Below, piece by piece: positions 1 to 10,406 of a DNA stretch of 64,000 nt. Both the position numbers and the translations under genes were made by a program. The stretch is taken from positions 1 to 64,000 of the forward strand of contig JASANG010000259.1 in the NCBI GenBank assembly GCA_030248215.1, written 5' to 3'. How positions within the stretch are numbered: the stretch's first letter is position 1; each line of letters begins with the position of its first letter. The notes beneath the pieces were generated by a model. It was not told the origin of the DNA. It searched no databases and was given only the letters and a program-made list of their open reading frames with translations. Origin of the DNA: Enoplolaimus lenunculus. Taxonomy: Eukaryota; Nematoda; Enoplea; Enoplida; Thoracostomopsidae.

Positions 1-517
1 GAATGATTAGAATACAATAAAAATGTAAATGAGATTCTTCTAAAACCCAAATTATATTCGTGGTTGCATATTGTTTTCGCGTGCCGCTGATATACAGTTT
101 TCGTGGTGCGACTTATGAAGCAAACAAGGGTCCAGTAGGGGTATCTTGTTTACTACCACCACACACACAGTCTGTTACACATATAAATTAATAGAATAGG
201 CTTAGGCTTAGGTTTAGGCTTTACTATGAGAACATACGTGGAATCTTGAGATTTTAATTATTTGCGAAACGCTTGTATATTACGGAATTGTGTCAGCAGG
301 TCACGGCGTGGACGGTATTTTTAACAAAAAATTAATAAAAATCTATGTCACCTTTATTGTTCGTGTCACTACAGTAGCGCATATATAACGCTAATTAGCA
401 ACAAAATTGCCTAACACTGTCTACCTTGGCAATCTGTACATCGATATTAACCAAATACCCTCCTGTGCTCTCTATCTATGGCAACAATCCGACCTTTAAG
501 CTACTTAAAAATAATTT
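1..517. other. Intergenic AT-rich DNA with a TTAGGC-like tract at 198-222
   Basis: No coding signal. Positions 198-222 read as four consecutive near-perfect copies of TTAGGC/TTAGGT. Nothing else was recognised. Confidence 0.6.
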
Positions 518-676
518 CAGGCCTGTAGCCAGCTCACCTTGCCTAGACGAGGCTGAAAAGTTTTCAGGAGGGGCATACCAAGGTTTTCGATGATTTCAAA
601 ACAAGGTTAAAAATTTTCTAGGGGAGTTAAATTCTTCCACGGGACTTCTGGTCTAATACTTTGGCTACGGGCCCGA
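518..676 (+). mobile_element. Family A MITE copy
   Basis: The left end reads GGCCTGTAGCCAGCTCACC and the right end GGCTACGGGCCCG, inverted versions of each other. Between them lie the two blocks that define the family: a CAGGAGGGGCATACAAGGG-type block, then a CAAGCAAGGTTGAAAATTTTC-type block. The orientation with this left end first is called +. Confidence 0.8.
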
Positions 677-908
677 ATATTTTTTGTAATCATTTCATTT
701 TAGTTTCACATCGCGTTAAAACTATTTTAGCTGTTTTTGGCTAATTTACTGTTGACAAATATCGCAACAGTGGCATCGTATCATTTTAATCAGAATCAAC
801 GTTCTTGCATAACCTGGTATTTTGTTGCAGTATTTCTTAATGTAAATAATTTCGCTCAGTTTCACCGAATTGACAATGGTGATCAGGCATAAACACTGTA
901 AATTCCAA

Positions 909-1015
909 TGAGTTGATTAATCAACTCAGATAGAGAGTTTAGTTATTTCTGAGTTACTAACTGTCAACATCAACTCACTCTGAGTTGAGTTAATTCCCGA
1001 TCTGAGTTAGGGATG
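909..1015. repeat. GAGTT-rich palindromic cluster
   Basis: TGAGTTGATTAATCAACTCA (909-928) is a perfect 20-base palindrome. GAGTT or AACTC recurs several more times in the next 90 bases, including a second inverted pair near 972-990. Probably a worn small hairpin element. Confidence 0.5.
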
Positions 1016-1429
1016 CCAATATGTCTAAAACAAATATATTTGGATATTCAAAATAAATATTAATAAACTGGTAAACTAAACGCAATAACAGAGTTAACGA
1101 AACCTAAGCCTAATCAAGCAAACTTTGCATAGTTAACGTTTTCGTAATAATTATATCGCGGTTTGCAACCTTACAACTTTGTGCCTAATTCCGAAAATTA
1201 ATCAGATCCAACGTTTGTTTTGTATATGTGTCAACGTACAATTGAAACTTTGGATATATTTTTTTATATTCTATACTATTAAAGGTACTAACTGAGAATT
1301 TTTCCATTAATACCGTAATGTTGTCCAAATCTTAAACGATTAACATCGGTATTTAACTTATGTGAGTTCTAGAACAAGTTGAACAGCGAAATATTTCACA
1401 ATCTAAAACCAAAGCAAAAAATATATACA
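1016..1429. other. Intergenic AT-rich DNA, nothing recognised
   Basis: No coding signal or repeat end seen apart from a short CCTAAGCCTAA stretch near 1102. Confidence 0.5.
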
Positions 1430-1700
1430 TTAACCCTTTAACTCATAGAGTATACCATGAGCAACTAAATACAATAATGTACGAGCAATACACGCACTGT
1501 GAGCAGTGTTTAACATTTATAACATATATGCGCAGTGCAAAATCTCCACAAGACGGGACAGCCTACTCGCGCTCGAGCGTCAGGCTCCTATGGCTCAGTG
1601 GCAATCGCAAACGCCTTCCAACCGTGAGACTGGGGTTCGAATCTCACCTCAAAATACATCTCATGTGAAATTGTAAATATTCATGTGAGAAAGGGTTAAT
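1430..1700 (+). mobile_element. Family C TIR element with tRNA-like core (subfamily 1)
   Basis: It is bounded by TTAACCCTTT and AAAGGGTTAA. Inside, 1585-1652 resembles a tRNA: an A-box-like GGCTCAGTGGCAATCG and a B-box GGGGTTCGAATCTC. The part between them (CCTTCCAACC) resembles a glycine tRNA anticodon loop, but the stems pair poorly. So it is a tRNA-derived SINE-like core in a MITE-like frame rather than a working tRNA gene. Confidence 0.75.
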
Positions 1701-2045
1701 TTCATAGTAGAAATTTAAAGTCATACTTTGATGGGCCGCTTTGACTTTCATGTATAAATATTCTGTTTAAGAGTTTTGTGTCGGATGAGGGTCCCAAATT
1801 TGATGCATTGTATTGAAATTGAATACCAACTGGCTTTAGGCTCGCTTTGCTTGTAATATTTTAGACGTCAATTTTATTTTAACCCCTCAGAAGACAAAAT
1901 ATGGAACCAAGTAGTTTTGTCTTAGAATCTTCGATGGTGAGTTTAAATGTCAATATTCTTTGGGTAAAAGGGGGTTAATAGACAGCGTCTGCACCCCTGT
2001 CAATTAATGCCTCCTTTTTAACAGAACTAAATTAATGCGCGAGCG
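1701..2045. other. Intergenic DNA, nothing recognised
   Basis: AT-rich unique sequence without a coding signal. Confidence 0.5.
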
Positions 2046-2247
2046 GGTTCATAGCCAACGGCGTGGGGGGCAGCAGCGCCCGTAGCGAGAGGGAAGCCAG
2101 CGAAGCTCAGCCCCCCCCTGGAAGAATTTTGCCCCCATCTGAGAAATTTTCAAAATTGCTTGTAAGTCGTCGAAAACACTTTTGTATGCCGCTCCTGAAA
2201 ATTTTTTAGCCCCTCAGTAGCAGCGTGAGCTGGCCACAAGCCTGTCT
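2046..2247 (-). mobile_element. Family A MITE copy
   Basis: Reverse orientation. CAAAATTGCTTGTAAGTCG and TTGTATGCCGCTCCTGAAAA are the family's inner blocks on the other strand, followed by GTGAGCTGGCCACAAGCCTG. The outer left part carries extra G-rich sequence and is worn. Confidence 0.7.
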
Positions 2248-2932
2248 ACGAAAATATATAACCTGGGAGTTGAACAAAGATGTACGTAATAGGACAATCA
2301 CCGAGAACTAAACGCGAAAAATACACCAGTTTTGCCTGCGTAATGTTTTCACAACGATATAAGGTTACTACAACTGCTTCTGGCAAGTGGCACACCGACG
2401 AATTTGTATAAAAGAGGGTCGGCACACAAACCCCCCCTTAATCCATTTTTAAGGCAACAAATGTTTAATCTTTAGTTCAGTCTAGCAATATCGACGCCAA
2501 GATCAAAAACGAATTCAAATGAGTTAAATTACCGTGGCCTTTAGACGTCCATTTCAGTAGGACCTCGTGTCCCTGGCGGATAACAAATCCAAAAATTTTG
2601 ACATTTTATTTTTGGCGCTGTTCTTGCACCAAAAACAAACCAATTAATATTTTTCGGTGCCTCAACCCTGTGTTCTCGTAGTACCACGTGCCGATATATC
2701 TACGGTATGCGTTAATATTATTTTGTTCCACATCTTTTCGCGTTTTGTTTGGCGGTGAGACAACTATTTGTTATTTGTGTTTTACCGTCGCTTCGTCAAT
2801 ATTTTCAACCGACTAATTAGACTCAATGTTAGTTTGAACGATTATTTGATGAAATTGGATCGTATTGTTGCTGGCAAAATATATAGGCTCTGTTCCATTT
2901 ACGTAAATTAAACTATGCACAATTTGGCCAAT
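2248..2932. other. Intergenic DNA, nothing recognised
   Basis: No coding signal, RNA gene or repeat family identified. Confidence 0.5.
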
Positions 2933-3093
2933 GTTTATACTTTAACGGGTGTAACAGTAGATTAAGCGTTTCCTAAGCCTAAAGCCGAAGCGTTGCAAAA
3001 ATGTGTTCCTAAGCCTTACCAAAAAATGTAATCAAGAATCTAAACCTACTATGTTATAGATCAACCAGAAACTTGGACGCTCCTTAAAGTAAC
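2933..3093 (-). mobile_element. Family D MITE copy (about 161 bp, CCTAAGCC-rich interior)
   Basis: The right end TCCTTAAAGTAAC is inverted in the left end GTTTATACTTTAACGGG. The interior has CCTAAGCCTAAAG and GTTGCAAAAATGTGTTCCTAAGCC, shared with the copies at 13750 and 22294 on the opposite strand. Confidence 0.75.
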
Positions 3094-3217
3094 GTGGGCC
3101 GACAATTTTAAAACATAGAATTGTACTTTGTACCAGTGTAAAACACAGGGCTGTATGCATGGGTGATAAGTTGATATTTTCCGAATCTTCTGGGGAGCTG
3201 ACAAAAGCGCACGTATG

Positions 3218-3659
3218 CTGTAGTCACAGAATAAGAGGGGGAGGAGGTAATAAGAGGGGTGTCCCCGTTTTGAGTCCCAATCAATAGGAGTTCGTATCCC
3301 TGATAAGAGTTCATAAGCGGATAGAGTCCCTAAACCCTAATCAGAGTACATAAATGCCAGTTATCAATTGTAGTGCATAAATGACTCCAGGACCAAATAA
3401 AGTTGAGTTCGAAATTTTAAAGCGTACTTAAGTTTTTAAAGTACATTCCAAAGTATAACCTTGCATGATCGTTCAAGCTATTGACGCAAGACAAACAAAC
3501 GTTTAATTCAACGAACAATCGCAGTGCCAGAAATATAAAACGAAGGGTGGCGGAGCATGGGTTAAAAATAAATAACAGTCCGCAACCGAATAACAAGGGG
3601 GCTCTCTCTATAGAGGCCAAATAAATATGTCTCCCCACTTATTTGGATCATTACAGTAC
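3218..3659 (+). mobile_element. Family E MITE copy (about 440 bp)
   Basis: The ends CTGTAGTCACAGAATAAGAG and TATTTGGATCATTACAG are inverted and imperfect. The interior repeats GAGTCCxTAxxC-type phrases on the left and AAATAAATAACAGTCCGxAACCGAATAAC on the right. It matches 58236-58660 along its whole length and 14466-14832 in reverse. Confidence 0.8.
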
Positions 3660-3663
3660 ATAC

Positions 3664-4222
3664 TTTAAAATAGAAAAGTTTTGCATATTTGAGCTTGTAC
3701 TCTCCCCTGATTATTCCACGCCTAAATTTCAATTTTTGAAAAATTTGATCTTTATGGTCACATATTCCCCTTGAAACCCAAACAAATTGTCAAAAACTTT
3801 GCCAAATTATACACCATTAGATGCAGCTCGTAGATTTGACTCGAATGGCGTTAATTAGACGATTGATTAACGATGTATTGTCAAGTAACTCGTTTGGCGC
3901 TGTCCAAAATCGTTGGCTGCGCGCCAAATCAGTAATTTGACAACAACTCGTTAACCAATCGCACGATTTTGAAAAATGCAACACCATTCGACTCAGCTCC
4001 GCAAGTGACATTGCATGGTGTAGAATTTGTCAAACTTTTTGATAAATTTTCTTTGGGTCCAAATGGGAACCTAACGCCCTTAAAAATCGAATTTTTCAAA
4101 AATTCAAATTTAAGCGCAGAATAATCAGGGAAGCTCATGAGAAACTCACATATGCAACAATTTTCAAAATCCAACCATTTTGGGCAAACGCGGCGGCCTT
4201 TTGGGGGATAACGGAAATGACC
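3664..4222. mobile_element. Family K long fold-back element
   Basis: The two halves are inverted copies of each other: GATTATTCCACGCCTAAATTT and a GATCTTTATGG-type arm on the left face AAATTTAAGCGCAGAATAATC on the right, with arms of about 200 bases. The outer right part contains TTTGGGCAAACGCGGCGG, also found inverted at 32800 and 28715. The element is non-coding and could form a long hairpin RNA if transcribed. Confidence 0.7.
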
Positions 4223-4275
4223 CCTTGGATCGCCGCCAGTGGCCGAAGCCAATTGAGAAAACAGTGCAATTCCCT

Positions 4276-4415
4276 AAGGCCCATAGCCAGTTCATCTTGC
4301 TAGGTGGGCTACAAAATTTTCAGGGAAGGGCATCGAAGGGTTCTCATGAACCGTACAAGCAAGTTTGAACATTTTCTAGGGGGGGCGGCAAAACTTTTCC
4401 AGGACTACTGGCCTG
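4276..4415 (+). mobile_element. Family A MITE copy
   Basis: Starts GGCCCATAGCCAGTTCATC and ends CTACTGGCCTG. Both inner blocks are present but the middle is shorter than in other copies. Confidence 0.8.
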
Positions 4416-4668
4416 AATACACTAAAATGCTTATCTGCTTCACTGATTAAAGTTTTGTGCTCAAAAAATAACTGATACTACTATTTTGCTGTTTTAGTGT
4501 CTCTCTGTCTGTTGCCTTACCCTTGTACCATAATAAACTTGTTTACCACTATGACTCTAAATATAGAGCTACTGTGGGTAACGTGTGTGTTTTTTTGCTA
4601 TTTGGCAGTTAGCCAACGTGTATTATAAAGCAAAACAATTTTAGAGAGTGTATTATATATTTCAAGCT
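4416..4668. other. Intergenic spacer, nothing recognised
   Basis: AT-rich DNA between two family A copies in the same orientation. Confidence 0.5.
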
Positions 4669-4812
4669 GGCCCGTAGCCAGCTCATAGTGCTAGAGGGAG
4701 CTTTAAAAAAAATTTCAGGAGGGGCATACAAGGGTTTTCAATGACTTACAAGCAAGGTTGAAAATTTTACAAGGGGCCAAAATGGTTCCAGGTGGGCCTT
4801 GGCTACGGCCCC
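4669..4812 (+). mobile_element. Family A MITE copy
   Basis: GGCCCGTAGCCAGCTCA at the left, CAATGACTTACAAGCAAGG in the middle and CTTGGCTACGG at the right. One of the better preserved copies. Confidence 0.85.
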
Positions 4813-4970
4813 AAATTCAAGCGTGTGATTTGTTTATTGCAACAAATTGAGTTTTTCCACTTGGTATACGAGGGTCGTCGTGGTCAGCGTCATGGTTGCC
4901 CATTAATACTTGTACACGTGCATAAAAACAAAGACTGGCTAAACATTGTGAGTCGTGGGTATGTATGCCT

Positions 4971-5257
4971 TTGGGTTAATTTTAACTCGTTCACTCATAG
5001 AGTATACTATGAGCAACTAAATACAATAATGTACGAGCAATACACACACTGTGAGTAGTGTTTAACATTTATAACATATATGCGCAGTGCAAAATATCCA
5101 CAAGACGTGAGAGCCCGCTCGTACACGAGCGTCCACCTCATATAGCTCAGTGGTCATCGCAAACGCCTCCCACCCGTGAGACTGGGGTTCGAATCTTACC
5201 TTGAAATTACCATCTCATATGAAATTGAATAAAATATTCATGTGAGAAAGGGTTAAT
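4971..5257 (+). mobile_element. Family C TIR element with tRNA-like core (subfamily 1)
   Basis: Nearly the same as 1430-1700. The left end GGTTAATTTTAACTCGTTCA is altered and the right end AAAGGGTTAA is kept. The A-box-like part TAGCTCAGTGGTCATCG and the B-box GGGGTTCGAATCTT are intact enough to recognise, with CCTCCCACCC between them. Confidence 0.75.
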
Positions 5258-6034
5258 GAAAAAATTCTTACTTAGTATCTTTAAAGTGCAGTTGCAAAAT
5301 TGCTAATCTTCACAAACGGCAAAAATGCAATTGTACAATTTGGTGGCTAAGTTTGGATCGAAAACTGAGTAATTTTACTACAAATATAATTGACGCGAGT
5401 AAAATCTTGCGTAGGTTGAAAATATTTGTTGTACCCGTCTTCAGCTTAATAGTTTAACAGTGGAAACCGAAATACGCTAATCAAAGGAAGGCTAAGATTA
5501 ACAGAGCTGAATTTATTACACGGTCGGTTCATGGCCTCATGGCGTTGTTGGTCCTTTTTGTGTGTTTGATATTGGAACACGTGAACTGCACGTGCGTATT
5601 CATTTATATGCATCGGATACTCAATTTATTTAGTTGTATATATACATATATATGTATATAAAATTAATATTATATATGTATGTATGTATATATGTAATAG
5701 TTGTAACAAGGCTTTAAACTTAATAATCAATAATGATTAATTGTTTTAAAAATATTGCTTCAAATTAATGTTTGTGTATTTTCTGTCTTTGTGTCGAGTT
5801 TTGTTCGTTTTTTATTACTGTTTTTATTCACAAAAAACACATACAGATATATATTGTATTTTGAAACAAAATATGTGCCAAAAAGTTTACCTTTTATGTC
5901 AATATTCTAATTTGGCAACGATGACACGTCGTAGATCGTATTTTGGGGGTTAATAATCGGTTGAAATTCGTTTTAGGTTTCACGTATTTTTAAATTCAGA
6001 ATTTTCTAAAAATGGTGTCCGATCCCTGGCACAC
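5258..6034. other. Intergenic DNA with a TA-rich microsatellite at 5636-5692
   Basis: No coding signal. TATATATACATATATATGTA-type sequence at 5636-5692. The rest is unrecognised AT-rich DNA. Confidence 0.5.
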
Positions 6035-6035
6035 T

Positions 6036-6226
6036 TAGGGTTGCACTGTATTTGACGTCCGGCGCCGTCCGTCACCATACGTTATCGTACGTGACACGGT
6101 GACTGATGGTGACGGACCTGGACGGACGGGTGACGGACTGCGCCGTACGGATGACGGAGGGCACCGAACGGTACCGTGCGGGTAACGGCCAACGCCGCAC
6201 GTCAACAAAGGTAAAGCGCAACCCTT
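6036..6226. mobile_element. CpG-rich MITE-like element with AGGGTTGC / GCAACCCT ends
   Basis: AGGGTTGCACT at the left and AGCGCAACCCT at the right are inverted, followed inward by TTGACGT and ACGTCAA. The interior is strikingly CpG-rich for this region and is built from repeats of GACGG, CGTACGG and CGTCACC on both strands. No coding potential. Confidence 0.6.
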
Positions 6227-6394
6227 ACCACACCTCAGTTAAGGTTTGAACTTCGATTTAGGCTCAGGTTTTGGTTTGTGAAAGGTTTAGGCAAACTTTT
6301 GGACTAATTGCATCCGCCGGAAAAATTCCTATGGACCGTCAGGAATGTAAAACAAATTTGTCGCTGTTTCAAATCCAAGTCCTTGCGTTGTTGT

Positions 6395-6396
<2 letters not shown>

Positions 6397-6455
<59 letters not shown>
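6397..6455 (+). repeat. (AAT)n microsatellite, about 19 units
   Basis: An uninterrupted ATAATAATA run of about 58 bases. Confidence 0.95.
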
Positions 6456-6458
<3 letters not shown>

Positions 6459-7180
6459 GAACAATGGAATATATTACAATATAAATATTTGGGGTCTCAA
6501 CGAATTGAGCAACAATGATCGAAAGACCCGAAACCGGTATGGAACCGAAGACCAGAAGTGAGACAGGGTATTTGTGTCAATATGTTTACTAGTTACAGAC
6601 GCATACCATCGGTACAGAGGGCTAAGTATCCTGTCGAAATATCCTTGAGGAACGACAACAAAGGTAATTGCTTCACCAGTAAAGCTTATGAGCAAAATTT
6701 GTTTTGTCGCTCGCTACTCTCGTTATTATCGCAAATAAACTTTTTGATGAGATGCATCCCCCTCGGTGAAATTTAATTTCCGCTACGCCTCTGGTGTGTA
6801 TGTTTGCTGACGACTCACATATTAAACAATAACCTGATATGTAGGCAGGCAGAGGGGCACGTTTTGTTTCATATCGATTGAGAGTCCGCCCCTCTCAGAC
6901 AAGTTGTTGTAGCTGAATTATTGCAATTATTAATATAAATTATTGAAACATTCATTGAACGAGGGTACAAGATACATTTATCGCACGAGGGTGGCGCTGG
7001 TGAAACTGTGTTTGAGACGAGTGATGCAACCGGCATACAGACAGGTTGACCCTCCAAGGCCGAAAGTTTTTACAACTATATTAATTGCCCATACCGTAGG
7101 CAAGACATCGAGGGTCGTCGTTAAGATAGTCGACCCCCCCGAAACAAGTCCGATGGGACCCCAATAGAATAATTTACAAC
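6456..7180. other. Intergenic DNA, nothing certain
   Basis: A G/C-richer patch at 7040-7165 (GTTGACCCTCC ... GTCGACCCCCC) looks like the end of an unknown element. No gene seen. Confidence 0.4.
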
Positions 7181-7182
7181 TG

Positions 7183-7240
7183 TGTAACTTCGTGGTCAGG
7201 GAAAAAAATTTTTAGTTTGCTGTGGGGCGCGCCAATGGTT
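7183..7240. mobile_element. Family M fragment
   Basis: ACTTCGTGGTCAGGGAAAAA and TTTTTAGTTTGC recur at 12183-12240 and, inverted, at 8556-8598 (GCAAACTAAAAATTTTTTCG ... ACTACGAAGTAA). Only the end of the element is recognisable. Confidence 0.5.
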
Positions 7241-7410
7241 GGGGCCATCACAGCTGATGGGTTTGAGGTGCGCTTCCGCCGGCACTAATTACATCCCTGG
7301 ATGTATCATCTACCGAAATTCCGGATAAATATGAAAAAAGATACTTTATAGATATTACAATAATTGAAAATCACCGAATACATATTTAGGCATTGTGTTA
7401 ATAATGAGAG

Positions 7411-7556
7411 CAGGTTTGTTGCCAGCTCACCTTGCTCATGGGGGCTCATGAACTCTAGGTGGGAAATACAACTGTTTTCGTTGACTAACATGCAAGGTTC
7501 AAAATGTTTACGGCGGGGTCAAACACCCGCCTGGGTTCCCTTTGACTGCGGGCCCG
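7411..7556 (+). mobile_element. Family A MITE copy (diverged)
   Basis: TTGCCAGCTCACCTTGC at the left, ATGCAAGGTTCAAAATG in the middle and GACTGCGGGCCCG at the right. Confidence 0.7.
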
Positions 7557-7711
7557 ATAATGAGTATTCATGTGCCTGGATTTTGATTATAAGTTGCCGT
7601 TACGCCACAATGTGCATTATTAATTTGAAAAGGTTTCAGTAGACTACGCAGCGTAAGGAAGTCAATGGTTATGACTAATGATTTACCCTCTTTGGCGAAT
7701 CTGGCCAAAAG

Positions 7712-7922
7712 GACACAGGCGGATCGAAAAATTTCTGACGGGGGTGAACTTGCAAATGCTAGGAAACGCAAAAATTCTAAGATAGGGGTCGTTATCATTT
7801 TATCACCAAAAACTTGTCTGAGGGGGCAAAGATGTAAGGTAGGGTTTTTACCATTTTATCACAGAAAAATTTCTGACGAGGGGGGCGGACGACCTCCCCC
7901 GCGCCCCCTCGGCACCCGCTAG
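7712..7922 (+). mobile_element. Family B MITE copy
   Basis: GGCGGATCGAAAAATTTCTG at the left and CACCCGCTAGTG at the right. The interior has AACGCAAAAATTCTAAGATA, and ACCATTTTATCACAGAAAA followed by a C-rich CCCCCGCGCCCCC patch, as in 31149-31312. Confidence 0.7.
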
Positions 7923-8555
7923 TGCAAAAAGGTATGTTGTTTTGAAGCGCAGTATCTCGAGCGATCAAATTTCAACACAGATTTAATATCGAAATTTAAA
8001 ATTAAAATTTTCAAACTCAGCGTGTGAAGCCTATGAGACTGGTTACATAATATTTTTGCAGTGCTAAAATTGGCCAATATCGATTCAACTCATATCCCGT
8101 AAAGTGCCGGATGTGCAGCAGTCTTAGATCCGTGGCAAGGATTTGGCCTGAGCGATGTCCGAAAACAAAGCATGAGTGCCCATTAGATTCATAGGAGCTT
8201 TGATTTTTTCACCGTGATTTAAACGGATGTTGACCCTGGTCCAACCATACCGCTGGTTGTATGACTAGGAATTTTTAAAAATTTCACAACCGAGACAAGG
8301 AGCCTTTGGTATTCAACCTGTGCAGAAAACTGTTTTGGTTTACAGTATAGTTTTTAAGGTCGACTTTGTCTTCCAACGCCCGGGCTCTGTTTCGGGTCCG
8401 CCCTTACCCCAGGTGCTCGAGAGCGCTAAGCTCTCCAGCTTGGAGACCCCGCATGAAAGAAGCCACTTCTTCACAAGGTGAGAGACAAATCCATGATTAC
8501 AATTTGAAATGCCCCAAGGTCCCAATTGGGGGCTGACCCTTGTGGAGCCCATCTT
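7923..8555. other. Intergenic DNA, no gene recognised
   Basis: 8340-8555 is richer in GC and unlike its surroundings, and is followed by family M-like sequence (8556-8598). It may be the inside of a larger unknown element. Confidence 0.4.
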
Positions 8556-8600
8556 GGCAAACTAAAAATTTTTTCGCGGACTACGAAGTAATACAGCTGT
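8556..8600. mobile_element. Family M fragment (inverted)
   Basis: GGCAAACTAAAAATTTTTTC followed by GCGGACTACGAAGTAATAC is the reverse complement of the sequence at 12183-12225. Confidence 0.5.
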
Positions 8601-8908
8601 GAAACGTTTTATTGGGGCCCTCCTAGGACGTGTTTGGGAGGGCGATTATCCTAGCGCCGGCCGTACCTCTGCCGCAAGACGTACCGTTTTAAAAGTGAAC
8701 ATTCTGAGCTAAAATCAGCTGACATATTTTCAAGTGCTTTCAAGCGCCTATCGCCCGTTAGTTATAGGTTTTAATGCAACTTCAAATACTTGGAATACAA
8801 CTCAGTTAGCAATTTGTATATCAGACCACGTTACAAACTATGCTAATTTTTAAATGTTTACTATTTGCTAATTTGAAATTTAGAAAACTTGTCACTAACT
8901 GGAGATAG

Positions 8909-9069
8909 CAGTGCCGAAGCAGGCAGGGATGTGGGCATCCCCCAAATTCCGTCGTGGGATCTCCAATTTAAAACTTAAGCAATTTTTTTCAGCCGATAAG
9001 GATGTGGGCCCTTTAGGGGTGGCACCCTCTTCAAATGAGGGGTATGGAGGGTGGCTGCTCCAGCTCTTG
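8909..9069 (+). mobile_element. Family J MITE copy
   Basis: GCAGTGCCGAAGCAGGCAGG at the left and GGTGGCTGCTCCAGCTC at the right, with the shared inner phrase GGGCCCTTTAGGGGTGGCAC. Other copies are at 34544 and 52844, with an inverted remnant at 23725. Confidence 0.75.
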
Positions 9070-9527
9070 GCGATCAATTCTACTCATATACAATAATTCC
9101 AGTCGCCAATTAATGTTTTGAAATATTTGTGTTTTTGAAAGTTATATACTAAATGGTTTAATGTTTTCAGCAGTTCGTTGTGCAAATTCGAAGCGTACTC
9201 GCTTCATGGGAAACCCCTGTATGCCTTTCTTAAGCCTTTCTTTAATAATTTTTAACCAGTCACAGTTAATTTAGCTGACTACAGGCGTGTCGCTAAGTAT
9301 TCGACTATTTTTGAAACCATTAAATCTTACTGTTTAGACCCACTAACACTGATGATCCATTTCTATAATATTTGCTTGACTTCAACAAATTTAAATAGTC
9401 GACCCCCCAAATAATTTAAAATTGTTTATCAGAAACGGTAACTGGGAGGGACAGCATATACTTTGTTATAATTTTAATTAGTTTCAATTCAATTGAGCTT
9501 ATAGATTTTGTATAGCGCGCGTGTAGA
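9070..9527. other. Intergenic AT-rich DNA, nothing recognised
   Basis: No coding or repeat signal apart from short homopolymer runs. Confidence 0.5.
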
Positions 9528-9700
9528 CCAGGGGTGTCAACAGAAAGTTGATTTTGGGTTTGGGGTCATCGAATAATTTTGTGGGCCTCCTATAATATTG
9601 CAATTCAACATTTATTTTCTGACGCAGTCTATTTATGGGGAACCAGCTAAATTTGGGGGGCACGGCCCGTGAATACCCCCCAGTGGGAACGCCCTTGATA
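9528..9700 (+). mobile_element. Family N element copy
   Basis: Begins CCAGGGGTGTCAACAG, contains TAGACTGCGTC-type sequence inverted (GACGCAGTCTATTTATGGGG), and ends CCCCCCAGTGGGAACGCCCTT. Matched in reverse by 21202-21378. Confidence 0.65.
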
Positions 9701-10256
9701 CAGACGTGAGTAGTAATGTAACTCGCTTTAGAATACAGGTCGTATATGTTCAGTAATGACAATTTAAGTATACTTTGTGCCCTTGAGTAAGGATTTAGTT
9801 TTAATGTATACGAGCGTGGTATGGATGTCGGAACGAGTTTTTGTCAGGGTTGTCGAGTTATGAACGCTGTCGGGAAACTGAAATTACACTACTCTGTGTC
9901 AGAATTACGTGTTATGTTTTTCGTTTTAAGGAACAATCGTATGGCCTGGCCACAGTCATGGTGAAGCTTTTGAATTCTGCCGGCAGGGGCGGATGGGCCA
10001 AAACACCAGGGTGGAATATTTTGGGCCAGGTGATGGTTGGACGTGGGCTCATAGAAAAGTAGCAGCCGGTTTTGGATACATCAAGTTGATTCGAATCTTC
10101 TCGAGTAAACTACAAGTTTCGGAGTTTTAGTTTACTAATTATAACAAAAGCAAATATTAGCTAAGTAATTATTTAGTAAAATTTAAGTAGTTGAATCGGC
10201 TCAATAGTGTTCGACTGTATCTTTCAATTTGTCAAATTTCGACAAATCTTATTTTC
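9701..10256. other. Intergenic DNA, nothing recognised
   Basis: No supported feature. Confidence 0.5.
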
Positions 10257-10406
10257 AAGCCCGTAGCCAGCTCACCTTGCTGGGGGGGGGGGCAAAAATT
10301 TTTCAGGATGGTCATTCAAGGATATTCAATGAAGACTGAAAATCTTCTAGGGGGCCAGAATTTTTCCAGGGGGGCTGAGCCCCCCGCCCCCCTTGGCTAT
10401 GGGTCA
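10257..10406 (+). mobile_element. Family A MITE copy
   Basis: Left end AAGCCCGTAGCCAGCTCACC and right end CTTGGCTATGGGTC. It includes the typical GGGGGGCTGAGCCCCCC hairpin just inside the right end. Confidence 0.85.

Noticed and set aside
198-222. Interstitial telomere array
   Set aside because: Only four degenerate units, and similar words are scattered over the whole window.
1585-1652. A tRNA gene
   Set aside because: A- and B-box-like stretches exist, but the acceptor and anticodon stems pair poorly and the same unit recurs inside five TIR elements.
6271-6561. 96-codon open frame with a long Asn run
   Set aside because: The Asn run is the AAT microsatellite. There is no domain or splice context.
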